NCBI RefSeq assembly: GCF_003236395.1
Contig: NZ_POUD01000050.1
Location: 1-42,713, forward strand
DNA from: Nonomuraea aridisoli
GTDB taxonomy: Bacteria > Actinomycetota > Actinomycetes > Streptosporangiales > Streptosporangiaceae
Reading direction: 5' to 3'
Length of the DNA stretch: 42,713 nucleotides
The notes beneath the pieces are model-generated. The model was given only the letters and a program-made list of their open reading frames with translations. It ran no database searches and had not been told where the DNA came from. Positions 10,016 to 18,249 of the stretch are shown here, piece by piece. Numbering within the stretch: position 1 is the first letter of the stretch; the number at the start of each line of letters is the position of its first letter. Made by a program: the position numbers and the translations under genes.

Positions 10016-10396
10016 CTATCCGACGATCCGCGTCCGAAGGCGCGCAGTGGCCGCGCGGCGGCCGTGGGCGATGACCGCGCAGAGCACGAGCAGGGACAGC
10101 GGCATGAGCACCGCTCCCCCGCCGAGGACGAAGAGCTCCGTCAGCGTCGCGCAGACCATCAGCGCCGCGAGCGCCAGCCCGGCCGGCCCGGCCAGCGGCG
10201 GCACCAGCAGCCCCGCGGCCCCGGCCACCTCCAGCACGCCCACCAGGTGGCGGAACCAGTCGCCCAGCCCGATCGCCTCGAACGTGGAGGCGGCCGGCTC
10301 GGCGTTCGTGAACTTGGCCAAGGCGGACATCACGAAAAATCCCGCCACGACCACCTGGAGGATCCACAGGGCGACGTTCCCCGCGCGTGTGCTCAT
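10016..10396 (-). CDS. DoxX-like integral membrane protein
   Basis: A 126-aa protein with four predicted membrane helices: WILQVVVAGFFVMSALAKF, the VGVLEVAGAAGLLVP region, the GLALAALMVCATLTE region and the LSLLVLCAVIAHG region. This is the DoxX/DUF4870-like small quinol-oxidase-subunit fold, whose molecular function is mostly unknown. The ATG at 10396 has GGGGGAGAAGA directly upstream. The start overlaps the last codon of the damaged permease frame (ATGA). A TAGCGT hexamer about 30 nt upstream suggests it can be expressed independently of the ruined transporter. Confidence 0.85.
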   Translation of the reverse strand: MSTRAGNVALWILQVVVAGFFVMSALAKFTNAEPAASTFEAIGLGDWFRHLVGVLEVAGAAGLLVPPLAGPAGLALAALMVCATLTELFVLGGGAVLMPLSLLVLCAVIAHGRRAATARLRTRIVG

Positions 10397-12223
10397 TCTT
10401 CTCCCCCTTCCGTTGCCTCCGACGCTAGGAAGGGGACGCGGCCGGGGAGAATCGACCTGGCTGCCCGGATGGGGTGCACCCAGGTACACCTCCGCTTCAC
10501 GCCCGGCGGGGAGCCGCCCGTCTGGACCTGGTAGAGAGCCATGCCGTACATGGTCAGGCCGAGCAGGACCATGCCGGTCACCACGGGCCAGCGCAGGCCG
10601 GGGCTCATGTACGTGGCCAGGAACCAGGTGTGGCGCTCCATGCCGTTGGCGACGAAGATCCCGGCCACGATCCCCTGCGGGAACAGCGGGATCGAGCCGA
10701 AACCGAAGCCCATCCAGGCGATGGTCTGCTGCGGCTTGGGCAGGGTGGCCAGTCTCGAGGCCGCCGCCTTCTCCGTACGTCGGCCGGTGCGCATGGTGTG
10801 CAGGAGTTCGGGGGCCCGGGCGCGCAGCCGTCGTGCGGCCATGAGGCCGAGGCCCCAAGAGCACAGGGCGCCCGTCGCCAGGCCGACCGGGACGCCGGCC
10901 CAGCCGTACCAGAGGGCGGTCAGGCCGGCGGGCACGCCGGTCACCACGACGAGCGCCAGCATGAGATAGGCGAGCCCGGTCAGACCGCCGTTGTCTTCGC
11001 TGACGCGCAGCGGGTTGCCGCTGCGCTTGTGCGGGTCGGTGCCCGGCACCAGCCCGTACATCGACAACAACGGCACCAGCCCCGCGGCGCCGCCCAGCAG
11101 GGCGGGAAGCAGCGCGAGCACGAGCGGCCACGGCCCGCCGGTGACGGCGGTGCTCACCAGGGTGACCACGCCCGCCACCGGGGCGATCACGGCCAGCCAG
11201 GCTCGTTGCCGGGCGCGCACGTCGCTCGCGCCCGGCGTCAGCATGGTGAGCCACAGGGCGGTGCCGTCGGTGCCGTACAGGTTGGAGGTCATCCCGGCGG
11301 CCATCACGACGAAGATCGGTCCCGCGTACGGCAGCATGCCGTCCCAGCCGATGAGCAGCGGGCTGGCGCCGAAGCAGACGGCGAAGGACAGGGCGAAGAC
11401 CAGCTGGTGGTTGCGCGCCAGATCGCGCGACCAGGTGCGCAGCTCCTTGGCGACGACCGCGCCGTTCGCGCTCGCCGCCCTGATCGGCCGGCGCGGACGG
11501 CCCGACGTGCGCGGTGCGCCGGATCGCCTGGCCAGGAGCGCGGCCCAGACCATCAGCAACAGCAGATCGAGTACGGCGAGCCCGCCCAGTGCGGCGGGGT
11601 CGCCCTGGGCCGCAAGCAGACCCCAGCCGGACGGCAGGTACCAGACCGCCTCCGGCACCCCCGCTCTGGCCGAACAGCGCGAGGAACACCCAGATCTGGC
11701 TGCCCGCCGCCAGGACGACCCCGTTGACCACGCCCGCGCCGACCGCCCCCAGGCGGGAGCGCAACGCCAGGCCGAGCAGGCCCACGGCGACCTTCGACAA
11801 CAACACGAACAGGGCCAGCTGCAGCACGATCGCGGGCACGGCCGACAGCACGCCGGCAGGCCCGGCATGCCGCGCTCCGGCCACCGCCAGCCCGAGCAGA
11901 GCGGTCAGGCTGATCAGCGGGGCCAGGCCGACGAACGCCGCCACCAGCAGGCCGCTCGCCAGTCGATGCGGTTTGAGGCCGAGCAGGGCGAAATGCTCGG
12001 GCTTGAGAGTCTCGTCACCGCCGCCCATGACCACCGGGCCCAGGATCCAGCCCAGCATCCAGACCGCGTACGCCCCGGCGAGCAGCTCGGCGTCGGCCGT
12101 CGCGGCCAGGTAGAGCGTCCCGCCCTGGCCCGGATGAAGATCGCGGTGCTGCGGCACGCGCGCCAGGGCGCGCAGGGGTCGATGACTTCCACGGGCGTCT
12201 CGCTGGGGCTGTTGTTCGCGGGG
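10393..12223 (-). pseudogene. ABC-2 type exporter permease, broken by frameshift and by inversion of its 5' end
   Basis: The remains of a ~530-aa multispanning permease. The body from about 12118 to 11665 reads in one frame (LYLAATADAELLAGAYAVW onward, with GGGDETLKPEHFALLGL). It then moves to another frame at a run of five C (11658-11662, G on the coding strand) and continues (VPEAVWYLPSGWG...) to 10393. Removing one base there restores a continuous protein. Upstream of 12119 the minus strand stops making sense, but the plus strand of 12122-12223 encodes ALARMKIAVLRHARQGAQG and SMTSTGVSLGLLFAG, exactly the missing N-terminus. The first ~35 codons are therefore inverted in place. A decaying exporter is the simplest reading; an assembly error or a reversible switch are alternatives. 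Confidence 0.8.
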
Positions 12224-12465
12224 TCAGCTCGACAGCCACGCCAGCTCCTTCACGCCGGCGCCCTCGGCGTTCACCAGCCGTACGAACCGCTCTTCCAGGC
12301 TCCGGCCTCGCCGGACCTCGTCCAGCGTGCCGGCGGCGGCCACCCGGCCCCGGTCGATCACGGCCACGTGGTCGCACAGCTGCTCCACCAGCGCCATCAC
12401 ATGGCTGGACAACACGATCGAGCCGCCCCCCGCGACGAAGCCGCGCAGGATCGTCTTGATCGGAC
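12224..12465 (-). pseudogene. ABC transporter ATPase, C-terminal fragment
   Basis: Only about the last 80 codons of an ABC ATPase survive: KTILRGFVAGGGSIVLSSHV (the H-loop histidine), then LVEQLCDHVAVIDRGRVAAA, ending AWLSS-stop at 12224. Walker A, the ABC signature and Walker B are all missing. Homology ends at about 12465, where unrelated sequence leading to the divergent DUF6461-like gene begins. The fragment directly precedes the damaged permease, so both once formed a two-gene exporter. It cannot hydrolyse ATP. Confidence 0.85.
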
Positions 12466-12547
12466 CTGGGACCACGGGCCATCGACACCGGACCCTGACG
12501 TCGTATTCGGGAGCGATCGTGTCGGTAGGCCCTGCCATGATCACCGC

Positions 12548-13123
12548 ATGATCACGCCCCCCGGTGACCATGCCTGGTTCGCCGCCTCCGCCCTCGCGGA
12601 GGCCTACAGCTTCATCTTCGTGCGCGGGGTCACGCCCGAGCGGCTCGTCACGCGGATGGGCGACCGAGCGGAGGACTTCTCCTGGATGACGCTCGACGAG
12701 TCGATCCGGACCGGCGACCACCGGCCCGAGTTCGTCGCGGTCACGACCGTCGGCGACTGGGCGTTCGTCGCGCAGCACAACAGCTGGCTCGGCGCCTACG
12801 ACCGATTCCTCGCGCCGCTGTCGGCGGGCACCCGCCTCGTCTCCCTCTATCGCCTCGGCATCAAGGGCCTGGAGGACTTCCGCTGGATGGAGGACGGCGA
12901 GACCCGGTTCGGCTTCTGGGCCCAGGACGGCTACTCCGAGGACGTTCCCGAGGAACTCGCGGAGACCATGCGGGAGATCGACCGCGGTTATGGGGAGCGC
13001 GAGTACGACCTCTACCGCGGGCCGGGGCTTGTCCTGATCGAGCGCCTCACCGGCATCACACTCACCCCCCAGCTCCTGGAGGGGCCCGCCTACCTGTCCG
13101 GAGCCATCCCCGACCTACCGTAG
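12548..13123 (+). CDS. DUF6461-like protein
   Basis: A 191-aa soluble, acidic protein without signal peptide or membrane segment. The pattern WFAASALAEAYSFIFVRGVT at the N-terminus, a central VGDWAFVAQHNSW and the FRWMEDGETRFGF block resemble the actinobacterial DUF6461 family, whose function is not known to me. The ATG at 12548 is preceded at 6 nt by CATGAT, a possible leaderless -10. An overlapping mini-frame (ATG at 12537, five codons with stop) lies just upstream. The gene abuts the truncated ABC ATPase, so its arrival may have accompanied loss of the ATPase N-terminus. Family naming is from memory. Confidence 0.6.
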   Translation: MITPPGDHAWFAASALAEAYSFIFVRGVTPERLVTRMGDRAEDFSWMTLDESIRTGDHRPEFVAVTTVGDWAFVAQHNSWLGAYDRFLAPLSAGTRLVSLYRLGIKGLEDFRWMEDGETRFGFWAQDGYSEDVPEELAETMREIDRGYGEREYDLYRGPGLVLIERLTGITLTPQLLEGPAYLSGAIPDLP

Positions 13124-13204
13124 GGTCGCCGCCGGTCGGGCATCAGGGCCGCTCCCCATGGGCAAGTGGCCTTCGTACGCGACCGTCAAGCGGGCGGGTG
13201 ACTG

Positions 13205-13420
13205 TTGTCCGGAGCTCGCCCGCCGATTGTGGATACGGATGCGATCCGAGCCCTGGAAGAGTTCGTCCTCGGCTGGTTCCCTGCCGAAGAGACAGAACGG
13301 GAAGACGAGGAGTGCACGCTCGCGGACGTGCCGGAGGCGCTGGCTGCCTTCTACCGCTTGGCCTGTCTTCTCCCACGGATTCCACGACCCGCTGCTGAAA
13401 CAGCCGATGCACACTTCTGA
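13205..13420 (+). pseudogene. small unrecognised ORF, probably a frameshifted remnant
   Basis: A TTG-initiated 71-codon frame reads TDAIRALEEFVLGWFPAEET and then ADVPEALAAFYRLA, which looks like genuine protein. After that the more protein-like text ([15 protein letters not shown]) continues in another frame. This suggests a gene broken by an indel at about 13360. I do not recognise the family. It lies between the DUF6461-like gene and the tRNA-Pro terminator. No good ribosome site is visible. Confidence 0.35.
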
Positions 13421-13439
13421 CTCGCTCGGAGTCAAGCAG

Positions 13440-13466
13440 AAAGCCCCTCCCAGATCGGGAGGGGTG
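13440..13466 (-). terminator. terminator of tRNA-Pro
   Basis: Arms CCCCTCCC (13445-13452) and GGGAGGGG (13458-13465) form a perfect 8-bp stem with a 5-nt loop. On the minus strand CTTTCTGCTT follows. It sits about 10 nt beyond the tRNA-Pro CCA end. Confidence 0.8.
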
Positions 13467-13474
13467 GCTGAGCT

Positions 13475-13551
13475 GGTCGGGGCGACAGGATTTGAACCTG
13501 CGACTTCTTGCTCCCAAAGCAAGCGCGCTGCCAAGCTGCGCCACGCCCCGT
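13475..13551 (-). tRNA. tRNA-Pro (anticodon TGG)
   Basis: The minus strand folds as a cloverleaf. The acceptor stem CGGGGCG pairs with CGCCCCG, and the T-arm is GCAGGTTCAAATCCTGT. The anticodon stem CTTGC/GCAAG encloses the loop TTTGGGA with anticodon TGG. Discriminator A and an encoded CCA (13475-13477) follow the acceptor. It is divergent from the neighbouring tRNA-Gly. Confidence 0.96.
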
Positions 13552-13639
13552 ATCGTCGTGTACGCAAGCGCTCCGCGACTCCGGTACGCTTACGCTCTGA
13601 CGACCGGATGAAGTCTAGACCAGAGTTCGACCGGTTCGC

Positions 13640-13713
13640 GCGGACGTAGCTCAATGGTAGAGCCCTAGTCTTCCAAACTAGCTACGCGGGTTCGATTCCC
13701 GTCGTCCGCTCCA
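13640..13713 (+). tRNA. tRNA-Gly (anticodon TCC)
   Basis: The acceptor stem GCGGACG pairs with CGTCCGC, and the D-arm is TAGCTCAATGGTAGAG. The anticodon stem CTAGT/ACTAG encloses CTTCCAA with anticodon TCC. The T-arm is GCGGGTTCGATTCCCGT, with discriminator T and encoded CCA (13711-13713). Confidence 0.97.
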
Positions 13714-13719
13714 CGTGCG

Positions 13720-13758
13720 AAGGCCCAGGTCGGGGAGTGATCCCGAGCCTGGGCCTTA
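13720..13758 (+). terminator. terminator of tRNA-Gly
   Basis: Arms AAGGCCCAGG and CCTGGGCCTT form a 10-bp perfect stem with an internal GGG/CCC extension, followed by ACTGTTAT. It begins 7 nt after the tRNA CCA. Confidence 0.88.
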
Positions 13759-13834
13759 CTGTTATCCGATCTTGTCCGTAGGGGTCGTGCCACTCGCGCC
13801 CCATTGGGCTTGTCCGCGAGCTGAGGAGGAGCGC

Positions 13835-14086
13835 ATGCGGGCGGGATACAGCGAGCCACTGGCGATGCTCGGCTATGTGGTCGGGATGCTGGTTACGCCG
13901 GCGGTCGCTCCGTTGGTCGGCGACCATGCACTCCTGGGCGCGAGCCTGACGTTGTGTGAGGCGTTGTTCGGGATCGCTTTCGTGGTCGCCCTGGTTCGGC
14001 ACGCGGTCCGCGGCGTGCGTGGGCTGGTCAGGCGGGGGCGCCGGATCGCAGGAGCCGTTCCTGGTGATGTGCGCCGGGTGGCATGA
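13835..14086 (+). CDS. small membrane protein of unknown function
   Basis: An 83-aa protein with two hydrophobic segments (about residues 9-27 and 32-57) followed by a strongly basic tail (RHAVRGVRGLVRRGRRIAG). The basic tail predicts a cytoplasmic C-terminus. The ATG at 13835 is preceded by GAGGAGGA at good distance, which supports translation even though I do not recognise the family. It lies between tRNA-Gly and the uridine-kinase-like gene. Confidence 0.6.
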   Translation: MRAGYSEPLAMLGYVVGMLVTPAVAPLVGDHALLGASLTLCEALFGIAFVVALVRHAVRGVRGLVRRGRRIAGAVPGDVRRVA

Positions 14087-14147
14087 GCGCTCTCCGGCGA
14101 AGGCGGAAGGCGGAAGGCGGGCGCGAAGATCGGCCGTAAGCTGAGGG

Positions 14148-14777
14148 GTGATGCGTGCGCGACCGATCTCCCGTGAGGCTCTCGTCGAGGAGCTGGCCGA
14201 GCTGATCGCCGCGCGGCCGTCCCGAGCGTGGACGCGGGTGGCCGTCGACGGCGCGCCCGCCGCCCGGCCGGGAGAGCTGGCCGACGCGCTCGTGGCGCCC
14301 CTGCGGTTGCGCGGGCGGGCGGCGGTGCGGGTGTCCGCGGGTGACTACCTGCGGCCGGCGTCGTTGCGGCTGGAGTACGGCCGGACCGACCCCGACGTCT
14401 TCTACGACGACTGGCTCGACGTCAAGGCGCTGGCGCGGGAGGTGCTGGATCCGCTCGATCCCGGCGGATCGGGGCGGGTGTTGCCGGCGTTGTGGGACAG
14501 CCGGGTGGACCGGGCGTACCGGGTGCCGTACGAGGAGGTGCCGCCGGGCGGGGTGGTGCTGGTCGACGGGACGCTGCTGCTGGGGAGGTGGCTGGCGTTC
14601 GACCTGAGCGTGCACGTGTGGTTGTCCCGGGGGGCGCTGGAACGGGGGACGCCCGAGGACGAGCGGTGGCGGTTGCCGGCGTACGAGCGCTACGAGCGCG
14701 AGGTGCGGCCCCAGGAGACGGCCGACGTGGTGGTGCGGGCCGACCATCCCGACCGGCCCGCGGTACTGGTCCGCTGA
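14148..14777 (+). CDS. uridine-kinase-like protein with degenerate P-loop
   Basis: A ~209-aa protein of the nucleoside/uridine kinase-like P-loop fold. VAVDGAPAARPGELADAL stands where GxxxxGK(S/T) should be, so the Walker A lysine is absent. The rest keeps the family's pattern: LRPASLRLEYGRTDPDVFYD, then VLVDGTLLLG and RWRLPAYERYEREV. From memory, actinobacterial relatives share this APAA version, so catalysis as a classical kinase is doubtful. GTG at 14148 and ATG at 14151 are both possible starts. TAAGCT (14137-14142) lies 5 nt before the GTG, consistent with a leaderless start, although GAGGGG also precedes the ATG. Substrate unknown. Confidence 0.75.
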   Translation: MMRARPISREALVEELAELIAARPSRAWTRVAVDGAPAARPGELADALVAPLRLRGRAAVRVSAGDYLRPASLRLEYGRTDPDVFYDDWLDVKALAREVLDPLDPGGSGRVLPALWDSRVDRAYRVPYEEVPPGGVVLVDGTLLLGRWLAFDLSVHVWLSRGALERGTPEDERWRLPAYERYEREVRPQETADVVVRADHPDRPAVLVR

Positions 14778-14831
14778 CGGGTTCGGCACGTCTGTCTGGA
14801 ACGCGGCGGGCAACCGGCGCAGACTGAAGCG

Positions 14832-16142
14832 ATGATGCCCAGCAACTGGTACAACATCGTTCCCGATCTGCCGGCGCCGCCGCCTCCGCCGCTGCACCCC
14901 GCCACCCGGCAGCCCATAGGCCCGGACGACCTCGCGCCGCTCTTCCCGATGGAGCTGATCGGGCAGGAGGTGAGCGCCGAGCGGTACGTCCCGATCCCGC
15001 AGGAGGTGCTGGACGTCTACCGCCTGTGGCGGCCGACGCCGCTCATCCGGGCCCACCGGCTGGAGAAGGCCCTGGGCACGCCCGCCAGGATCTACTACAA
15101 GTACGAGGGCGTCTCCCCCGCCGGGTCCCACAAGCCGAACACGGCCGTGCCGCAGGCGTACTACAACGCCAAGGAGGGTGTGCGGCTGCTCACCACCGAG
15201 ACGGGCGCCGGTCAGTGGGGGTCGGCCCTGGCGTTCGCGTGCGCGCAGTTCGGGATGGAATGCCAGATCTGGATGGTACGGGCGTCGTACGACCAGAAGC
15301 CGTACCGGCGCTCGCTCATGCAGGTGTACGGCGCCACGGTGCACGCGAGCCCCTCCCCCATCACCGGAGCGGGCAGCAAGGCCCTGGCCGACGACCCCGA
15401 CTCGCCCGGCAGCCTGGGCATCGCCATCAGCGAGGCCGTCGAGGTGGCCGCCGCCACGCCCGACGCCCGGTACGCGCTCGGCTCGGTGCTCAACCACGTG
15501 CTCATGCACCAGACGGTCATCGGCGAGGAGGCGCTCGCCCAGCTCCCGGAGATGCCCGACCTGGTCATCGGCTGCACCGGCGGCGGCTCGAACTTCGCCG
15601 GCCTCGCCTTCCCGTTCCTGCGCGACAAGCTGGCCGGGAAGATCCAGACGGTGTTCCGCGCGGTCGAGCCGGCGGCCTGCCCGTCGTTCACCCGCGGCGT
15701 GTACGCCTACGACTTCGGCGACACCGCCGGCCTGACGCCGCTGCTCAAGATGCACACCCTCGGCCACTCGTTCGTGCCGGACCCGATCCACGCGGGCGGC
15801 CTGCGCTACCACGGGATGGCGCCGCTGCTGTCGCACATGTACGAGCTGGGCCTGTTCGAGGCGGTCACCCGTTCGCAGAGCGAGTGTTTCGAGGCCGGCA
15901 TCCGCTTCGCCAGGACCGAGGGCATCGTGCCCGCGCCCGAGCCCACGCACGCGCTGGCCGAGACCATCGCCGAGGCGCTGCGCTGCAAGGAGAGCGGCGA
16001 GGAGAAGGTCATCCTGACCGCGTTGTGCGGCCACGGTCACTTCGACATGGGCGCGTACGACCGTCATCTGGCCGGACGACTGGAGGACTACACGCTGCCC
16101 CAGGAGCGCATCGAGCAGGCGCTGACCGAGCTTCCCGGCTGA
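14832..16142 (+). CDS. trpB: TrpB2-type tryptophan synthase beta-like protein (PLP-dependent)
   Basis: A 436-aa fold-type II PLP enzyme of the TrpB2 branch. The PLP lysine is in GSHKPNTA (about residue 100), the phosphate-binding glycine loop is [11 protein letters not shown], and [11 protein letters not shown] is characteristic. TrpB2 proteins make tryptophan from serine and indole, often without TrpA, and are longer than canonical TrpB (~400 aa). No other trp gene is nearby, so this is an orphan copy, perhaps for indole salvage. The first of two ATGs at 14832 is used; CAGACT lies 6 nt upstream, fitting a leaderless start. A perfect palindrome terminates it 5 nt after the stop. Confidence 0.9.
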   Translation: MMPSNWYNIVPDLPAPPPPPLHPATRQPIGPDDLAPLFPMELIGQEVSAERYVPIPQEVLDVYRLWRPTPLIRAHRLEKALGTPARIYYKYEGVSPAGSHKPNTAVPQAYYNAKEGVRLLTTETGAGQWGSALAFACAQFGMECQIWMVRASYDQKPYRRSLMQVYGATVHASPSPITGAGSKALADDPDSPGSLGIAISEAVEVAAATPDARYALGSVLNHVLMHQTVIGEEALAQLPEMPDLVIGCTGGGSNFAGLAFPFLRDKLAGKIQTVFRAVEPAACPSFTRGVYAYDFGDTAGLTPLLKMHTLGHSFVPDPIHAGGLRYHGMAPLLSHMYELGLFEAVTRSQSECFEAGIRFARTEGIVPAPEPTHALAETIAEALRCKESGEEKVILTALCGHGHFDMGAYDRHLAGRLEDYTLPQERIEQALTELPG

Positions 16143-16146
16143 CCGG

Positions 16147-16178
16147 CGGCGGGGGCGGGCCCGGGCCCGCCCCCGCCG
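16147..16178. terminator. perfect 32-nt palindrome, bidirectional terminator
   Basis: The two 16-nt halves (CGGCGGGGGCGGGCCC and its complement) pair without any loop mismatch between the convergent trpB and bL37 genes. It lies 4 nt from each stop codon. Its position and symmetry indicate a terminator working in both directions. Confidence 0.85.
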
Positions 16179-16181
16179 ACG

Positions 16182-16259
16182 TCACCTGGCCGTGGGACGC
16201 TTGCCGTGGTTGGCCTTCTTCTTCTTGCGTGCCCTGCCCTTGCGTGCGCGTCTCGCCAT
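16182..16259 (-). CDS. 50S ribosomal protein bL37 (25 aa)
   Basis: A 25-residue, extremely basic protein: MARRARKGRARKKKKANHG, then KRPTAR and stop. The ANHGKRP ending with a preceding Arg/Lys run is the hallmark of bL37, the small actinobacterial large-subunit protein first seen in mycobacterial ribosome structures. A GGAGG lies 7 nt before the ATG at 16259. A possible promoter TTGCGC-N16-TAGACG and a small CGGTG-GTGA-CACCG stem lie upstream. It is too short for usual ORF cut-offs and easily missed. Confidence 0.82.
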   Translation of the reverse strand: MARRARKGRARKKKKANHGKRPTAR

Positions 16260-16399
16260 GAGCTCGCCTCCGGTGATCGGGTACACGGTGTCACCACCGT
16301 CTATCTCCTCGATCGACCTGCGCAAGCGCCTCAACCTGAACTAACATTCCTCAACAATTACGTGTCATAATTTGGTGGAATCTGTTGGAAGGAGCGGGC

Positions 16400-17179
16400 G
16401 TGCTCGCACAGCAGCGGCAGCAGGCGATCCTCGAGCGCGTACGCACCCACGGTGGCGTCCGCGTGGCCGACCTCGTACGCGAGCTCGGCGTCTCCGACAT
16501 GACCATTCGCCGCGACCTCGAGGTGCTGGCCGAGCGCGGGCTGCTGGAGAAGGTGCACGGCGGCGCGACCGCCGTCGGGCCCGGCTCCACCGAGGAGCCC
16601 GGGTTCACCGCCAAGTCCGCCCGCCAGCAGCAGGAGAAGGAGGCCATCGCCCGCGAGGCCGCCAAGCTCGTGCGGCCGGGCACGGCCGTGGCGCTGTCGG
16701 CCGGCACCACCACCTGGGCGTTGGCCAACCACCTGATCGGCGTGCCCGAGCTGACAGTGATCACCAACTCGATCCCGGTCGCCGAGGTCTTCCACCGCAA
16801 TCCGCGTCCCGACCGCACGGTGGTGCTGACGGGCGGCGTACGCACTCCGTCGGACGCGCTGGTGGGGCCGGTGGCCGTGGCCGCGATCCGCCGCCTGCAC
16901 GTCGACACGCTCTTCCTGGGCGTGCACGGGATGAGCGTACGCGCCGGGTTCACCACGCCCAACCTGCTGGAGTCGGAGACCGACCGGGAGCTGGTGGCGG
17001 CCGCGCACCGGCTGGTCGTCCCCGCCGACCACACCAAGTGGAACACCGTCGGCATCAGCACCATCGCCGAGCTGAGCGAGGCCGACGTCGTCGTCACCGA
17101 CGCGGGCCTGCCCGAGGACGCACGCACCGAGCTGGCCGAACGGGCCGGAGAACTGATCATCGCGGAGGGCTCGTCTTGA
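16400..17179 (+). CDS. DeoR-family transcriptional repressor
   Basis: A 259-aa sugar-responsive regulator. The N-terminal winged helix reads RQQAILERVRTHGGVRVADL with recognition helix SDMTIRRDLEVL. The C-terminal DeoR sensor domain (ISOCOT fold) has LSAGTTTWALANHL, the VITNS motif and GVHGMS. It senses a phosphorylated sugar in well-studied relatives. The GTG at 16400 has GGAAGGAG 5 nt upstream. Its stop overlaps the galT start (TTGA), so it is co-translated with galT and probably controls galactose use. A CATAAT box at 16366-16371 is the likely -10. Confidence 0.9.
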   Translation: MLAQQRQQAILERVRTHGGVRVADLVRELGVSDMTIRRDLEVLAERGLLEKVHGGATAVGPGSTEEPGFTAKSARQQQEKEAIAREAAKLVRPGTAVALSAGTTTWALANHLIGVPELTVITNSIPVAEVFHRNPRPDRTVVLTGGVRTPSDALVGPVAVAAIRRLHVDTLFLGVHGMSVRAGFTTPNLLESETDRELVAAAHRLVVPADHTKWNTVGISTIAELSEADVVVTDAGLPEDARTELAERAGELIIAEGSS

Positions 17180-18249
17180 AGCGCACCATCACCCACCTGG
17201 CCGACGGCCGAGAGCTGATCTACTTCGACCGGCGCGACGACGCCGACCGCAGTGCGATCGACCGCCGGACGCTCGACCCCCGGCCGGTGGCCTCGGAGTT
17301 GCGCTACGACCCGCTGACCGAGGAGTGGATCGCGATCGCCGGGCACCGGCAGACGCGGACGTTCCTGCCGACCGGGGGCGTCGCGGAGTGCCCGCTGTGC
17401 CCGTCGACCGACAGCCACTCGACCGAGATCCCGGCGCACGACTACGACGTGGTGGTGTTCGAGAACCGCTTCCCCTCCTTTTCCGGAAATCTCGGCACTT
17501 ATGAGGATGTGGGCGGGCTGAGTGAGGTCCGTCCGGGGGTGGGGCGGTGTGAGGTGGTGTGCTTCACCTCTGACCACTCCTCCTCGTTCTCCAAGCTCTC
17601 GAACGAGCAGGTGGAGCTCGTCATGGAGGCGTGGGCCGACCGGACGGCCGAGCTGTCCGGGATCGAGGGCGTGGAGCAGGTCTTCTGCTTCGAGAACCGG
17701 GGCGAGGAGATCGGCATCACGATCTCCCACCCGCACGGCCAGATCTACGCCTACCCGTACGTCACCCCGAGGACCAGGCAGCAGCTCGGCGCCGCGAGCC
17801 GCTACGACGGCAACCTGTTCGCCGACGTGCTGGCGGCCGAGCGGAAGGCGGGCACGCGGGTGGTGGCCGCCAACGAGTTGTGGACGGCGTTCGTGCCGGC
17901 CGCCGCGCGCTGGCCGTTCGAGGTGCACATCTACCCCCACCGGCAGGTGCCCGACCTGCCCGCGCTCACCGAGGAGGAGCGGGCGGGGTTCGCTCCCCTG
18001 TACACCTCGGTGCTGCGGGCGTTCGACGGGCTGTTCGGGGTCGTGATGCCGTACATCTCGGCCTGGCACCAGGCGCCGGTGCGGCACGGGCGCGAGCTGG
18101 CCTACCTGCACCTGGAGCTGTTCAGCATCCGGCGGGCGCCGGGCAAGCTCAAGTTCCTGGCGGGCTCGGAGTCGGCGATGGGCGCGTTCGTCAACGACGT
18201 ACGGCCGGAGGAGGCCGCACGCATGCTTCGATCACAAGTAGATCACTAA
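17176..18249 (+). CDS. galT: galactose-1-phosphate uridylyltransferase
   Basis: Leloir-pathway enzyme exchanging UMP between UDP-glucose and galactose-1-phosphate; 357 aa. The active-site HPHGQIYAYP carries the UMP-accepting histidine, CPLCPS provides a zinc-ligand pair, and FENRFPSFSGN is conserved. It starts at TTG 17176, which overlaps the deoR stop and has GGAGGG 6 nt upstream; no in-frame ATG fits the family start. No galE or galK follows, so the pathway is split in this genome. The last codons overlap an 11-bp AT-rich repeat array. Confidence 0.93.
   Translation: MKRTITHLADGRELIYFDRRDDADRSAIDRRTLDPRPVASELRYDPLTEEWIAIAGHRQTRTFLPTGGVAECPLCPSTDSHSTEIPAHDYDVVVFENRFPSFSGNLGTYEDVGGLSEVRPGVGRCEVVCFTSDHSSSFSKLSNEQVELVMEAWADRTAELSGIEGVEQVFCFENRGEEIGITISHPHGQIYAYPYVTPRTRQQLGAASRYDGNLFADVLAAERKAGTRVVAANELWTAFVPAAARWPFEVHIYPHRQVPDLPALTEEERAGFAPLYTSVLRAFDGLFGVVMPYISAWHQAPVRHGRELAYLHLELFSIRRAPGKLKFLAGSESAMGAFVNDVRPEEAARMLRSQVDH

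Noticed and set aside
13115..13654. Minus-strand open frames across the tRNA-Pro gene
   Set aside because: They translate tRNA sequence ([14 protein letters not shown] text), a well-known artefact.
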